From: DASREM01 sp035652095
GTDB lineage: Bacteria; Acidobacteriota; Terriglobia; Terriglobales; Acidobacteriaceae
NCBI GenBank assembly: GCA_035652095.1
Contig: DASREM010000034.1
Coordinates: forward strand, 1-52,129
Length of the DNA: 52,129 nt
Direction of reading: 5' to 3'
A program made the position numbers and the translations under genes. Below the pieces are notes generated by a model. That model made no database searches, was not told the DNA's origin, and worked only from the letters and a program-made list of their open reading frames with translations. Positions 34,415 through 43,402 of this stretch are shown here, piece after piece; within the stretch, counting starts at the first letter, position 1, and each line of letters opens with the position of its first letter.

Positions 34415-36586
34415 ATGCGTGCGTCTCACATTCCTGGTTGTCTCTTGTTGCTGATCATTTCAGCATTTGCTAAAGACCTGAAAATCAGAGTTCTCGATCC
34501 ACAATCCCATCCTGTGTCGCAGGCCCAGGTCGAGTTGCTCTCGGGCTCGGTCGTCAAGGAAGTTCAGATCACCTCAGCCGAGGGCGCTGTGGTCTTGCAC
34601 GCCGCTGGGAACGACGACTCGGTTCGCGTGCTGGCTCCCGGGTTCGCTCCCGCCTCGCTCAGCGCCTCTTCCCAGGAGGCAGAGGTGGTGCATTTGAAAA
34701 TTGCCGGTTCCGCGGAAACCGTGGTGGTGACGGCCACGCGCAACCCCATGCCCAGCGACCTCACCGCCACCAACGTCGAAAGTCTCAGCGGAGCGCAACT
34801 GCAGGGGATGAACCCGGTATCGGCTGGAGACGCGCTGCAATTCCTGCCGGGAGCCATCATCAACAACTCGGGCCGGCGTGGCGCCTTGTCGTCGCTGTTC
34901 GTTCGTGGCGGCGAGTCGCGCTACAACAAAGTGCTGATCGACGGCGTTCCCGTCAACGAGACCGGGGGAACGTTCGACTTCGGCGTCGTCCCCCTCGCGG
35001 AAGCGGACCGCATGGAATTCCTGCGGGGAGCGCAAAGCACGCTCTACGGCTCCGATGCCATGACCAGCGTGGTGCAGTTCTGGACCCGCGACGGAAGCAC
35101 GCGGGTCCCCGAACTTCGTTTGGGCAGCGATGGCGGAAACTTCGGAACCGCGCACGGCTACGCTTCGCTTTCCGGCGCCCGCAGGCGTCTTGATTACAGC
35201 GCCTTTGGAGAGCAGTTCAATACCAATGGCCAGGGATTGAACGACGACTACTCTAATTCACTCCAGGGCGCGAACGTCGGTTTGGCGTTGAGCGACAAGA
35301 TCGGCTTGCGGATTCGCGCGCGTCATTCCAACAATCGCTCGGGCGTTGCCGGGTCGTGGGACTTCAACGGCGCTCGTCTGGAGCCTCCGGACAGCGAAGC
35401 GTGGCAAAGGCAAAACAATCTGCTGGCGAGTGTTGAGTTGATCGTTTCCGCGCCTTCCGGATGGCAGCATCGCTTCAGCGGGTTCGAGTACTATCACAAG
35501 CGCAGCAACGTGGACTCGTTTGCCGATCCGGGCCGGACCGCCGACTTTCAGAGCCATTCGATTTCCGACTTCAACCGTGCCGGGTTCGACTACCAGGGCG
35601 ACTACCAGGAGCGTACCTGGGCGCGAACCACCGTGGGATACGAATTCGAGGATGAGAACGGCTTCAGCGGGGACCTGAACTTCCCTCCGCCGCTTCACGG
35701 CCTTTATCTGAATCACGCCGCCTACATTCAGCAATCGCTCACCCTGGGCCGCCTCACTGCCATCGCCGGCGCTCGCTTCGTTCATAACGGAGGTTTCGGC
35801 AACACGGGGGTTCCCCGGGTCGCGCTGACTTTGCAGGCGCTGCGTGGCGGGGAAATATTTTCCGGAACCAACCTGCGCTTCACCTACGCGACCGGATTCA
35901 AAGAGCCGCGCTTCGACGAATCCTTTGCCGGGCCACCCTTCAGCATTCCCAATCCAAACCTGAAGGCGGAACGCAATCGCAGCTTCGAGACGGGCATACA
36001 GCAGAACCTCTTCGCTGGCAGGTATTCCGTCACGGCCACGTATTTCAACAACCTGTTTACCGATCGGGTGGACTACAACCTGGACCTGACAACGTTTATT
36101 GGTCAGTACGTGAACGTGGACAAATCTTTTGCCCAGGGCGCGGAACTGGAACTCAGCGGCAAGATTTCCTCTCGGATTCTGGTCAATGCCGGCTACACCT
36201 ATACCTCGACCGGGAATCTGAAAGCGCCGTTCTGCACCCCGCAGTTCTTCTGTGATCCACTGCTGGCCGAGGGCACGCCTTTGCTGCGCCGTCCCAAGCA
36301 TGCGGGCACGATTCTGCTGAACTATCTTGGGAGGAGGTGGGGCGGCAATCTTGGGATGAGCGCGGTGGGACGCCGTCCGGATTCGGACTTCTCAGGATTC
36401 AACATCAACCATGCCGCGGGCTATGCGCGCGTGGATCTCGGAGGCTGGTACGCGCTCAACTCGCGGATCACCGCTTATGCCAACATCGAAAATGCGTTTA
36501 ATCGTCATTACAACGAGGTTGTTGGATATCCCGGGCTGACCGCGAACTTTCGCGCCGGATTCCGGTTCCGTATTGGAGGGGAATAG
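34415..36586 (+). CDS. btuB: TonB-dependent vitamin B12 receptor (BtuB-like)
   Basis: A 723-residue outer-membrane receptor. A signal peptide (CLLLLIISAFA) precedes a short carboxypeptidase-regulatory-like domain (residues ~20-100) and then a TonB box region and plug (VVVTATRNPMP; SSLFVRGGESRYNKVLIDGVP; EFLRGAQSTLYGSDAM). A 22-stranded barrel follows (DIENAFNRHYNEV-like end, FRAGFRFRI at the C-terminus). The cobalamin riboswitch directly upstream supports corrinoid uptake. A strong AGGAGG lies 5 nt before the ATG. No btuF/C/D transporter genes follow, so the inner-membrane partners must be encoded elsewhere. Confidence 0.93.
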   Translation: MRASHIPGCLLLLIISAFAKDLKIRVLDPQSHPVSQAQVELLSGSVVKEVQITSAEGAVVLHAAGNDDSVRVLAPGFAPASLSASSQEAEVVHLKIAGSAETVVVTATRNPMPSDLTATNVESLSGAQLQGMNPVSAGDALQFLPGAIINNSGRRGALSSLFVRGGESRYNKVLIDGVPVNETGGTFDFGVVPLAEADRMEFLRGAQSTLYGSDAMTSVVQFWTRDGSTRVPELRLGSDGGNFGTAHGYASLSGARRRLDYSAFGEQFNTNGQGLNDDYSNSLQGANVGLALSDKIGLRIRARHSNNRSGVAGSWDFNGARLEPPDSEAWQRQNNLLASVELIVSAPSGWQHRFSGFEYYHKRSNVDSFADPGRTADFQSHSISDFNRAGFDYQGDYQERTWARTTVGYEFEDENGFSGDLNFPPPLHGLYLNHAAYIQQSLTLGRLTAIAGARFVHNGGFGNTGVPRVALTLQALRGGEIFSGTNLRFTYATGFKEPRFDESFAGPPFSIPNPNLKAERNRSFETGIQQNLFAGRYSVTATYFNNLFTDRVDYNLDLTTFIGQYVNVDKSFAQGAELELSGKISSRILVNAGYTYTSTGNLKAPFCTPQFFCDPLLAEGTPLLRRPKHAGTILLNYLGRRWGGNLGMSAVGRRPDSDFSGFNINHAAGYARVDLGGWYALNSRITAYANIENAFNRHYNEVVGYPGLTANFRAGFRFRIGGE

Positions 36587-36590
36587 AAGG

Positions 36591-37352
36591 CTACCGTTGG
36601 CGGGTGAGGCTGCGGCGAGGCTTGGGCTCGGTCTCGGCAGACTTCATCCCGGAACCGTGGTCCCCGCAGGATTGCCGGTAGGAGAGTTCGAGCGGCAGGG
36701 AGGTGGCCTTCAGGCCTTCATACTTGCTGCGCGCCTGAAGCAGCTTTTCCAACTCTTCTCCAACCAACGGCTGCTGCCGTCCGATGACATGGGTCACGAG
36801 CGCGATTTTGGCGAAGTGCTCGACGGTTTCCATCTTCATGTAGGCATGCTCGAGCGAGTCGCCGTAGGCCACCACGCCGTGGTTTGACATCAGGATGGCG
36901 TCATAGTCGGGAATCAAAGGCTCGAGCGCGCCCGCGAGTTCCGGCGTGCCCGGCGTTCCGTATTTGGCGAGCGGGATTGAGCCCAGGCCAATCACCACTT
37001 CGCAGACCAGGGGCTTGTTCAGCGCCATCCCCGCCGCCGCGAAGCCGGTGGCCGTGGGAGGGTGGGCATGAACAATGCCTCCGATGTCGGGGCGCAGGCG
37101 GTAGATGAGCAGGTGCATGCCAATCTCGCTGGAGACATGGCGGCGTCCGGCCAAATGGTTTCCGTCCAGGTCCACGATGACCATGTCTGAGCTGCGCATC
37201 ATACCCTTGCACATCGCGGTGGGCGTCGCCAGCACTCGGTTCTCGTCCAGGCGGACCGACAGATTGCCATCCATGGCCGCCACGTAGCCCCGCTCGTACA
37301 ACATCTTGCCGAAGGCTACAATCTCTTTCCGGGATTTGTGTTCGGTTGGCAT
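36591..37352 (-). CDS. Class II aldolase/adducin family protein
   Basis: About 253 residues, resembling L-fuculose-phosphate aldolase and related zinc enzymes. Metal ligands appear in VHAHPPTATGFA and ILMSNHGVVAYG. MDGNLSVRL and CKGMMRSSDMVIVDLDG are typical. The start MPTEHKSRKE at 37352 is chosen. A longer frame up to 37619 would overlap queA and has a poor, basic N-terminus. The substrate is unknown; sugar-phosphate aldol cleavage or an S-methylthioribulose-type dehydration are options. It is convergent with btuB, with 4 bp between them. Confidence 0.87.
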   Translation of the reverse strand: MPTEHKSRKEIVAFGKMLYERGYVAAMDGNLSVRLDENRVLATPTAMCKGMMRSSDMVIVDLDGNHLAGRRHVSSEIGMHLLIYRLRPDIGGIVHAHPPTATGFAAAGMALNKPLVCEVVIGLGSIPLAKYGTPGTPELAGALEPLIPDYDAILMSNHGVVAYGDSLEHAYMKMETVEHFAKIALVTHVIGRQQPLVGEELEKLLQARSKYEGLKATSLPLELSYRQSCGDHGSGMKSAETEPKPRRSLTRQR

Positions 37353-37484
37353 AGGGCACAGGAGGCGGCGGGTTTGGACCGACCCAGTTCGCGTATGGTA
37401 TCGCACGTTTGCGGGTCCACACAATCTGGATATTGCCCCAAAAGGACATTTACACTCGGTTTTTTTTAAGCTTGATCTAGATCC

Positions 37485-38570
37485 GTGCTGCTCTCCGACT
37501 TTCATTACGACCTGCCGGAAGGACGCATTGCGCAGGAACCGCTTGCCGACCGGTCCTCGTCCCGGATGCTGCGCCTGGACCGCGGCGCCGGAGAGTTGCA
37601 GGACAGCGCTTTTGCCCAATTTCCCGAGTTGCTCAGGCCGGACGATCTCGTGGTTTTCAATAACACTCGAGTGTTTCCGGCCCGGCTTTACGGCCGAAGG
37701 AGCGGCTCGCGGGCGCAGCGCCTGAGCCCGCGCAATCCGGCGAGTGATGGCTTCCTGAGTGGCGAGATCGAGGTCCTGCTAACTCATCAAGTTTCGGCTG
37801 AGCCCAATGAATGGGAGTGCCTGGTGCGACCGGGACGGAAAATTGGAGTGGGTGAGCATCTGTTCTTTGGCGAGCACGAACTGGAGGCCGAGGTCATCGC
37901 GCGCGGCAGTTTCGGCGAGCGGCGCATCCGGTTTTTTCCGGTTCCGAACTTTCTACGGGCGATCGAGCGCCTCGGACATATTCCGCTACCTCCATATATT
38001 CATCGTGAAGACAATCGCGATGACCAGGAACGCTATCAGACGGTCTACGCTCGTGAACCGGGATCGGTGGCGGCCCCGACCGCAGGTCTTCATTTCACGC
38101 CGCAGATTCTGGAGCGCATTCGCGGCCGCGGAATTGAAACTGCGGAGGTCACTTTGCACGTGGGGCTGGGGACATTCCAGCCTCTGCGCGCAGAGCAGGT
38201 AGAGGAAAATCGCCTCCATCGCGAGTCGTACAGCATCTCGGAGAACGTAGCGGAGGCAATCAACTCCGCCAGAGTCGGGCAGCGTAGGATCGTTGCCGTG
38301 GGCACAACCACTGTGCGTACCCTCGAGCACGCTGCCTTGAGGGGCAGCCGGATTGAAGCGGGCCTGGGGGAAGCAGACTTGTTTATTTACCCTGGTTTCC
38401 AATTCCGCGTGATCGGAGCGCTCTTGACGAACTTTCACCTGCCCCAGTCATCGCTGCTGATGCTGGTCTGCGCCTTCGCAGGCCGCGAGCAAGTGCTCAA
38501 GGCCTACCGCCACGCCGTTGAACACGAATATCGCTTCTATTCGTACGGCGATTGCATGTTTCTGGAATGA
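37485..38570 (+). CDS. queA: S-adenosylmethionine:tRNA ribosyltransferase-isomerase
   Basis: A 361-residue enzyme that builds epoxyqueuosine in tRNA from the preQ1 base and SAM. It begins with GTG in VLLSDFHYDLPEGRIAQEPL, the family start. Further motifs: RPDDLVVFNNTRVFPARLYG, GHIPLPPYIHR, DQERYQTVYA, GSVAAPTAGLHFT, and the tail LLTNFHLPQSSLLMLVCAF. The length is normal. It is divergent from the aldolase gene. Other queuosine genes are not in the window. Confidence 0.96.
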   Translation: MLLSDFHYDLPEGRIAQEPLADRSSSRMLRLDRGAGELQDSAFAQFPELLRPDDLVVFNNTRVFPARLYGRRSGSRAQRLSPRNPASDGFLSGEIEVLLTHQVSAEPNEWECLVRPGRKIGVGEHLFFGEHELEAEVIARGSFGERRIRFFPVPNFLRAIERLGHIPLPPYIHREDNRDDQERYQTVYAREPGSVAAPTAGLHFTPQILERIRGRGIETAEVTLHVGLGTFQPLRAEQVEENRLHRESYSISENVAEAINSARVGQRRIVAVGTTTVRTLEHAALRGSRIEAGLGEADLFIYPGFQFRVIGALLTNFHLPQSSLLMLVCAFAGREQVLKAYRHAVEHEYRFYSYGDCMFLE

Positions 38571-38590
38571 TGAACCGGCTCCAGGCCCTA

Positions 38591-38619
38591 CTGACTCCCG
38601 ACTCCAAATTCCGTATACT
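38591..38619 (+). promoter_or_regulatory. Promoter of the cysteine dioxygenase gene
   Basis: CTGACT (38591-38596), a 17-nt spacer and TATACT (38614-38619) lie 14 nt before the ATG, giving a leader of only about 7 nt or less. Confidence 0.5.
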
Positions 38620-38633
38620 TTCGTGAGACAAAC

Positions 38634-39215
38634 ATGAGTACACAGGCACTGTCTAAGCCGATCCCGATCCAGGATTTCGTAACTGAACTGCGCAAGTTTC
38701 CTGAGCCCGCTTTTTCTCACACCGACCAGATCCTTGGGTTTCTGCGCAGTGCGCCAGTCTCTCCTGAGACCCTGGAGCAATATCTGTGCTGGGACCGTCA
38801 GCACTACACTCGCAACCTGATCGACAAAACGCCGCTCTACGAATTGATTGCGATCTGCTGGGAAGTCGGGCAGGGCAGCTCGGTGCACAACCACAAGGAC
38901 CAGAACTGCTGGATGGCGGTTCCAATCGGGCGTCTGCTGGTAGAGAATTTTCACCTGGTCGAGCAGAAGGTTGAGCAAGGAACCTGTTGTCTTGAGCGGT
39001 CGAACACAGTGGAGATGAATCCGAGCCAGCCCTGCGCCGTGGATCCGCAGGACCCAGTACATCGGGTATACAATCCGCCCCACTTCAACGAGCGGGCCGT
39101 GAGCCTGCACGTTTACTCTCGGCCTTTTGACTCCTGCATCGTTTATTCTCCCGAGCAGGGGACCTGCGGCGAGATCAAGTTGCACTACACGACCGAGTAC
39201 GGGAAGCGGAACTAG
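38634..39215 (+). CDS. Cysteine dioxygenase type I, eukaryote-like active site
   Basis: A 193-residue cupin enzyme that oxidises L-cysteine to cysteine sulfinate with iron and O2. Active-site residues sit at nearly the numbers of the mammalian enzyme: Arg60 (HYTRNL), His85 and His87 (SSVHNHKDQNC), Cys92, His143 (VHRVYN) and Tyr161 (SLHVYSRPFD). Mammalian CDO has Arg60, His86, His88, Cys93, His140 and Tyr157, where Cys93-Tyr157 forms a thioether cofactor. Most bacterial CDOs have Gly at the Cys position. Arg60 fits cysteine rather than 3-mercaptopropionate as substrate. It stands alone between queA and polA. Confidence 0.93.
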   Translation: MSTQALSKPIPIQDFVTELRKFPEPAFSHTDQILGFLRSAPVSPETLEQYLCWDRQHYTRNLIDKTPLYELIAICWEVGQGSSVHNHKDQNCWMAVPIGRLLVENFHLVEQKVEQGTCCLERSNTVEMNPSQPCAVDPQDPVHRVYNPPHFNERAVSLHVYSRPFDSCIVYSPEQGTCGEIKLHYTTEYGKRN

Positions 39216-39303
39216 TACCGAGTACGAGCAAAAGCTTCGTCCTGGGTTTCAGCAGACCCCTTCCGCTCCGCTCAGGGCCGGGGCTTCCTGATAAAATCAG
39301 GTC

Positions 39304-42117
39304 TTGCCCGCGAAGAAAAAATCCCCCAAAACGGCAGGCAGCGTGACTACCGGTGCAGCGCCGCAGCCTTTCGTCTCCCCGCCCACCGGCAAATACAGAG
39401 AACCCGACCGCATTTACCTGATGGACGCGATGTCGTTCATCTTTCGCGCGTATCACGCGATGGCGCGGCAGCGGGGCATGTCCACCAAGACCGGGGTGCC
39501 AACGGCAGCGACATACGTTTTCGTCAACATGCTGCGGAAGCTGCGCGACGATTTCTCGCCGCAATACCTGGCCGCAGTCTTCGACGTGGCGGCGCCCACG
39601 TTCCGCGACCAGCAGGCGGCAGGGCTTACCAAGGTCCGCAAGTTCGATTTGAAAACGCAAAGCTTCCAGGAAATCGAATATGGGGGCTACAAGGCGAACC
39701 GCTCCGAGATGCCGGGAGAACTGGCGCAACAGATCCCGTACATCCGGCGCGCGCTGGAGGCCTTTCGCATTCCGATTCTTGAGCTGGCAGGCTATGAAGC
39801 CGACGATGTCATCGGCACCCTGGCCCGCCAGGCCGTCGAACGCGGTCGGACCGTGTTTGTCGTCTCCAGCGACAAGGATATGTTGCAGCTGGTGAACGAG
39901 CATGTCTGCGTTCTGAATCCGCCTAAAGATAACTTGATCTGCGACGGGACCAAGGTCGAGGAGATTCTCGGGGTTCCACCGGAGCGCGTAGTGGACGTGA
40001 TGGCACTGCGCGGCGACAGCATTGACAACATTCCCGGCGCTCCCGGGATCGGAGACAAGGGCTCGGTCGAACTGATCCGCCGCTTCGGCAGCCTGGAAGC
40101 CGCGCTGGACCGGGCCAGTGAAGTCGAGAAAAAGACATACCGCGAGTCCTTGCTCAATAACCGCGACAACATTCTGCTCAGCAAGCAGCTGGTCACCATT
40201 GATACAGCGGTCCCGGTCGAACTCGACGTGGATGCGATGAAAGTCGGCGAACCCGATATCGAGGCTTTGCGTGCTTTGTTCACCGAACTTGAATTCACGT
40301 CGTTGCTGAAGGAGTTGTTGCCGGTCGTCCAGGTCACGAATGCCCGCTACCGGGAAGCACGGACCGCGTCAGAGGTAGAGGAAGTTCTGGGCTCGGTTCC
40401 CTGGGGCGGGTCGTTGGCGGTTGCGATTGATGCCGGCGGAGCGCAGGTCACGCCCGAGTCCGAGGAGAAGGACAAGGATGAGGCGCAGGAGACGATGCTC
40501 CCGCTGATGGAGTCGGCGAAAGGCGCGGCCCCGAATATCGGCAGTGTCGCGATTTCCGCATTTGCGGGCGAATCGCTCACGGTCGTACTCGAGAACGAGG
40601 CGACACGTTCTCCCCTGCTGGCGGCGTTGGCGGACTCTAATCTGCGCAAGGCCGTGCATGATTACAAGTCGATGCTCCGCGCTTTGCGCGAGCAGGGAAT
40701 CACGTTGCATGGGGTGCAGCACGATTCGATGTTGTACTCCTACCTGCTTGATCCCACGTATTCGTCTCACCTGCTGCCCGAAGTCGCTTTGCGGCGCTTC
40801 AATCTGAACCTGGGCGGCGGTCACGCGGAAGCCGCCGACATCACGGGCCGGCTTGCTGCTACATTGCGCCAGGAAGTTGAGCAGGCCGAGTTGCTCAAGT
40901 TGTACGACGAGATCGATCTGCCCCTGGTGCCGGTCCTCGCTCGCATGGAAAGCGCCGGAGTCGAGATTGATCGCGGCGTGCTCGCGGAGATGTCGTCGCG
41001 GCTGGAATCCGAGATCCGTAGAATGTGCCAGGAAATCTGGGGCTTGGCGGGGTGCGAATTCAACATCGGATCTCCCAAGCAACTGAGCGACGTTCTGTTC
41101 AACAAGCTGAACCTGCCCCGGCCGGTGAAGTACGGGAAGGGCAAAATTACTTCTACAGCCGTCGACGTGTTGGAAGGTTTAGCCGAGCAGCACGCCATCG
41201 CGCGGCAGGTGCTGGAGTATCGTCAACTCACAAAACTGAAATCCACTTACATTGACACATTGCCCGACCTGCTGAACCCGGCCACTGGACGCCTGCACAC
41301 AACTTTCACCCAGACTGGGACGGCAACCGGACGACTGTCATCCTCGAATCCGAACCTTCAGAACATTCCGATTCGGACGGAACTCGGCCGCCAGATTCGT
41401 GCAGCATTCACAGCGCAACCGGGGAACGTGATCCTGGCCGCGGACTACTCACAGATCGAGTTGCGGCTGCTGGCGCATTTCTCTCAGGATGAATTGCTGG
41501 TCGAGGCGTACCGCCGAGGCGACGACATTCACACCCTGACCGCTTCCCAGGTCTTCGGAGTTCCTCCGCTTCTGGTGAATGCCGATCATCGGCGCCAGGC
41601 CAAGGTCGTGAACTTCGGCATCGTGTACGGACTGTCGCCGTTCGGGCTGTCGCAAAACCTGGGCATCGACACCAGCGAAGCGAAGCACTTCATTGACGCT
41701 TACTTCGAGAAGTACAGCGGGGTGCGCAAGTTTATTGACAACACTCTGGAGCAGGCGCGGCGCGAGCAGAAGGTGCGAACTCTGTTCGGGCGCATCCGCC
41801 CAATCCCCGACATCAACAGCAAAAATTTCCAGTTGCGCGGCTTCGCCGAGCGTACGGCGGTGAATACTCCGCTACAGGGAACGGCTGCGGACTTGATCAA
41901 GCTGGCGATGATCCGCATTGACGCGGCGATCATGGAACGCGAAATGAAGTCGCGCATGACGCTGCAGGTCCACGACGAACTTGTCTTCGAGGTGCCCGAG
42001 GGCGAGGTGGACATCATGAAGTCGCTGGTGCGCGAGCATATGGAGCAGGTGCATCCGCTGTCGGTTCCGTTGCTGGTGGAGATGGGAGTGGGGCCGAACT
42101 GGCGGGACCTGGAGTAA
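39304..42117 (+). CDS. polA: DNA polymerase I
   Basis: A 937-residue enzyme for gap filling and primer removal. The N-terminal 5'-nuclease domain (to about 310) has YLMDAMSFIFRAYHAM, YEADDVIGTLA and GDSIDNIPGAPGIGDKG. The polymerase domain has motif A DYSQIELRLLAHFSQDELL, motif B RRQAKVVNFGIVYGLSPFGL and motif C QVHDELVFEVPE. The intervening 3'-5' exonuclease domain appears eroded: the DxE motif is replaced by AIDAGGAQ, with an acidic insertion nearby, although a downstream Asp (QHDSMLYSYLLD) remains. The start is TTG. TAAAAT lies 6 nt upstream inside a small hairpin (CCTGAT/ATCAGG), suggesting a leaderless transcript. Confidence 0.96.
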   Translation: MPAKKKSPKTAGSVTTGAAPQPFVSPPTGKYREPDRIYLMDAMSFIFRAYHAMARQRGMSTKTGVPTAATYVFVNMLRKLRDDFSPQYLAAVFDVAAPTFRDQQAAGLTKVRKFDLKTQSFQEIEYGGYKANRSEMPGELAQQIPYIRRALEAFRIPILELAGYEADDVIGTLARQAVERGRTVFVVSSDKDMLQLVNEHVCVLNPPKDNLICDGTKVEEILGVPPERVVDVMALRGDSIDNIPGAPGIGDKGSVELIRRFGSLEAALDRASEVEKKTYRESLLNNRDNILLSKQLVTIDTAVPVELDVDAMKVGEPDIEALRALFTELEFTSLLKELLPVVQVTNARYREARTASEVEEVLGSVPWGGSLAVAIDAGGAQVTPESEEKDKDEAQETMLPLMESAKGAAPNIGSVAISAFAGESLTVVLENEATRSPLLAALADSNLRKAVHDYKSMLRALREQGITLHGVQHDSMLYSYLLDPTYSSHLLPEVALRRFNLNLGGGHAEAADITGRLAATLRQEVEQAELLKLYDEIDLPLVPVLARMESAGVEIDRGVLAEMSSRLESEIRRMCQEIWGLAGCEFNIGSPKQLSDVLFNKLNLPRPVKYGKGKITSTAVDVLEGLAEQHAIARQVLEYRQLTKLKSTYIDTLPDLLNPATGRLHTTFTQTGTATGRLSSSNPNLQNIPIRTELGRQIRAAFTAQPGNVILAADYSQIELRLLAHFSQDELLVEAYRRGDDIHTLTASQVFGVPPLLVNADHRRQAKVVNFGIVYGLSPFGLSQNLGIDTSEAKHFIDAYFEKYSGVRKFIDNTLEQARREQKVRTLFGRIRPIPDINSKNFQLRGFAERTAVNTPLQGTAADLIKLAMIRIDAAIMEREMKSRMTLQVHDELVFEVPEGEVDIMKSLVREHMEQVHPLSVPLLVEMGVGPNWRDLE

Positions 42118-42118
42118 G

Positions 42119-42142
42119 TGTAGGTGCAGCCGCCTCGGCTGC
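42119..42142 (+). repeat. Dispersed hairpin element, copy 3
   Basis: TGTAGG followed by stem GCAGCCG/CGGCTGC with CCT loop (42126-42142), 8 bp after the polA stop. The second hairpin seen in the other copies is degenerate here. It may act as the polA terminator. Confidence 0.5.
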
Positions 42143-42198
42143 CCGGTTGGTCTGCGAAGCTGGCCAGCCATAACGCTCAGGTCTATAGTGGTGCCGCT

Positions 42199-43380
42199 AT
42201 GGCCATCGCCCAACCGCTCATCAAGTCAGCATCTGTGCCCCCGGAAAGATCAAGCAAGGCGCGCTTGATCTCGCTCGACATCTACCGCGGGCTGGTGGTT
42301 GCGGGCATGATCCTGGTGGACAATCCCGGGAGCGATGAAGGCGCGTACTGGCCGATCAAGCACGCAAAATGGAATGGATGGACTCCGGCCGACCTCATCT
42401 TCCCGTCGTTCCTGTTTCTGGTGGGCGTGTCGATCGTGTTTGCGTTTTCCTCGCGGCTGAAGCGTGGCGAGTCGCGCGGACAGATTCTGTATCACGCATT
42501 CAAAAGAAGCCTGCTGCTGATTGCGATTGGCTTATTTGTGAATGGATTTCCCTTTGTCGATTTCGATCCGCATACCTACCGCATTGAAGGCGTCACGCAA
42601 CGCATTGCGCTCTGCTATTTGATGGCGACAATTCTCGAGTTGTGGTCCAGCCGTCGCGGGCAGGCGATCGCGCTGGCTGCATGCCTGCTCGGATATTGGG
42701 CGATCCTGCGTTTCGTTCCGGTGCCTGGCTTCGGCCTGCCCGGACGCGATATTCCGTTCATGGACCCCGAACGCAATCTTGTTGCTTGGCTCGATCGCAC
42801 GCTCTTCGCGGGACGGCTGTACAACGGCGTGCGCGATCCGGAGGGGATCATCAGCACAATCCCTGCGTTGGGTACTACTTTGATGGGAGTGCTGACCGGG
42901 CACTGGCTGCGCTCGCAGCACAGTCATACGACCAAGATTGCCCGCATGCTGTTTTTCGGAGTGCTTGGGCTGATTGCAGGCCTGCTGTGGAACCAGTGGT
43001 TTCCGATCAACAAGAATCTCTGGACCAGTTCCTTCGTTCTGTTTACCAGCGGCTTCGCACTGGTTACGCTTTCGCTTCTGTACTGGATGACGGAGGTGAA
43101 AGGCTGGCGCGGGGCATGGATGACGCCATTCCTGGTTTTCGGGATGAACGCCATTGTTGCCTACATCGCCGATGCGCTGGTTTACGGCCCGGGTTATTCG
43201 TTCAAGGCGCACGCTCCGAACGGGGCGGTCGTAAACTGGCACGAAGCGGCGCAAGCTCATCTGGAGGCGGCAGGGTTCAGTGTGGCCAACGCGTCGCTGA
43301 TTTATTCCATCGCAGCCGTGGGGTTCTGTTGGTTCCTGTTGTGGGTGCTGTGGCGCAAGAAGATCTTTCTGAAAATCTGA
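42199..43380 (+). CDS. COG4299 / heparan-alpha-glucosaminide N-acetyltransferase-like membrane protein
   Basis: About 393 residues with 10 or more predicted membrane helices. The N-terminus RLISLDIYRGLVVAGMILVDN and TPADLIFPSFLFLVGVSI match the DUF5009/COG4299 acyltransferase family related to human HGSNAT. The His/Asp-containing first loop (GSDEGAYWPIKHAKWNG) holds the likely catalytic His. It would transfer an acyl group across the membrane to a cell-surface glycan; the substrate is unknown. A TGGCCA-17-TATAGT promoter ends 9 nt before the ATG. The longer frame from 42124 is not supported. Confidence 0.86.
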   Translation: MAIAQPLIKSASVPPERSSKARLISLDIYRGLVVAGMILVDNPGSDEGAYWPIKHAKWNGWTPADLIFPSFLFLVGVSIVFAFSSRLKRGESRGQILYHAFKRSLLLIAIGLFVNGFPFVDFDPHTYRIEGVTQRIALCYLMATILELWSSRRGQAIALAACLLGYWAILRFVPVPGFGLPGRDIPFMDPERNLVAWLDRTLFAGRLYNGVRDPEGIISTIPALGTTLMGVLTGHWLRSQHSHTTKIARMLFFGVLGLIAGLLWNQWFPINKNLWTSSFVLFTSGFALVTLSLLYWMTEVKGWRGAWMTPFLVFGMNAIVAYIADALVYGPGYSFKAHAPNGAVVNWHEAAQAHLEAAGFSVANASLIYSIAAVGFCWFLLWVLWRKKIFLKI

Positions 43381-43402
43381 TATGGTCCCTGGCGCGGCTG
43401 AG

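Noticed and set aside
35258..36301. 347-residue minus-strand ORF inside btuB
   Set aside because: It lies within the barrel of a well-supported TonB receptor and shows no domain of its own.
37353..37619. N-terminal extension of the class II aldolase
   Set aside because: It overlaps queA, is basic and low in conserved features; MPTEHKSRKE is the natural family start.
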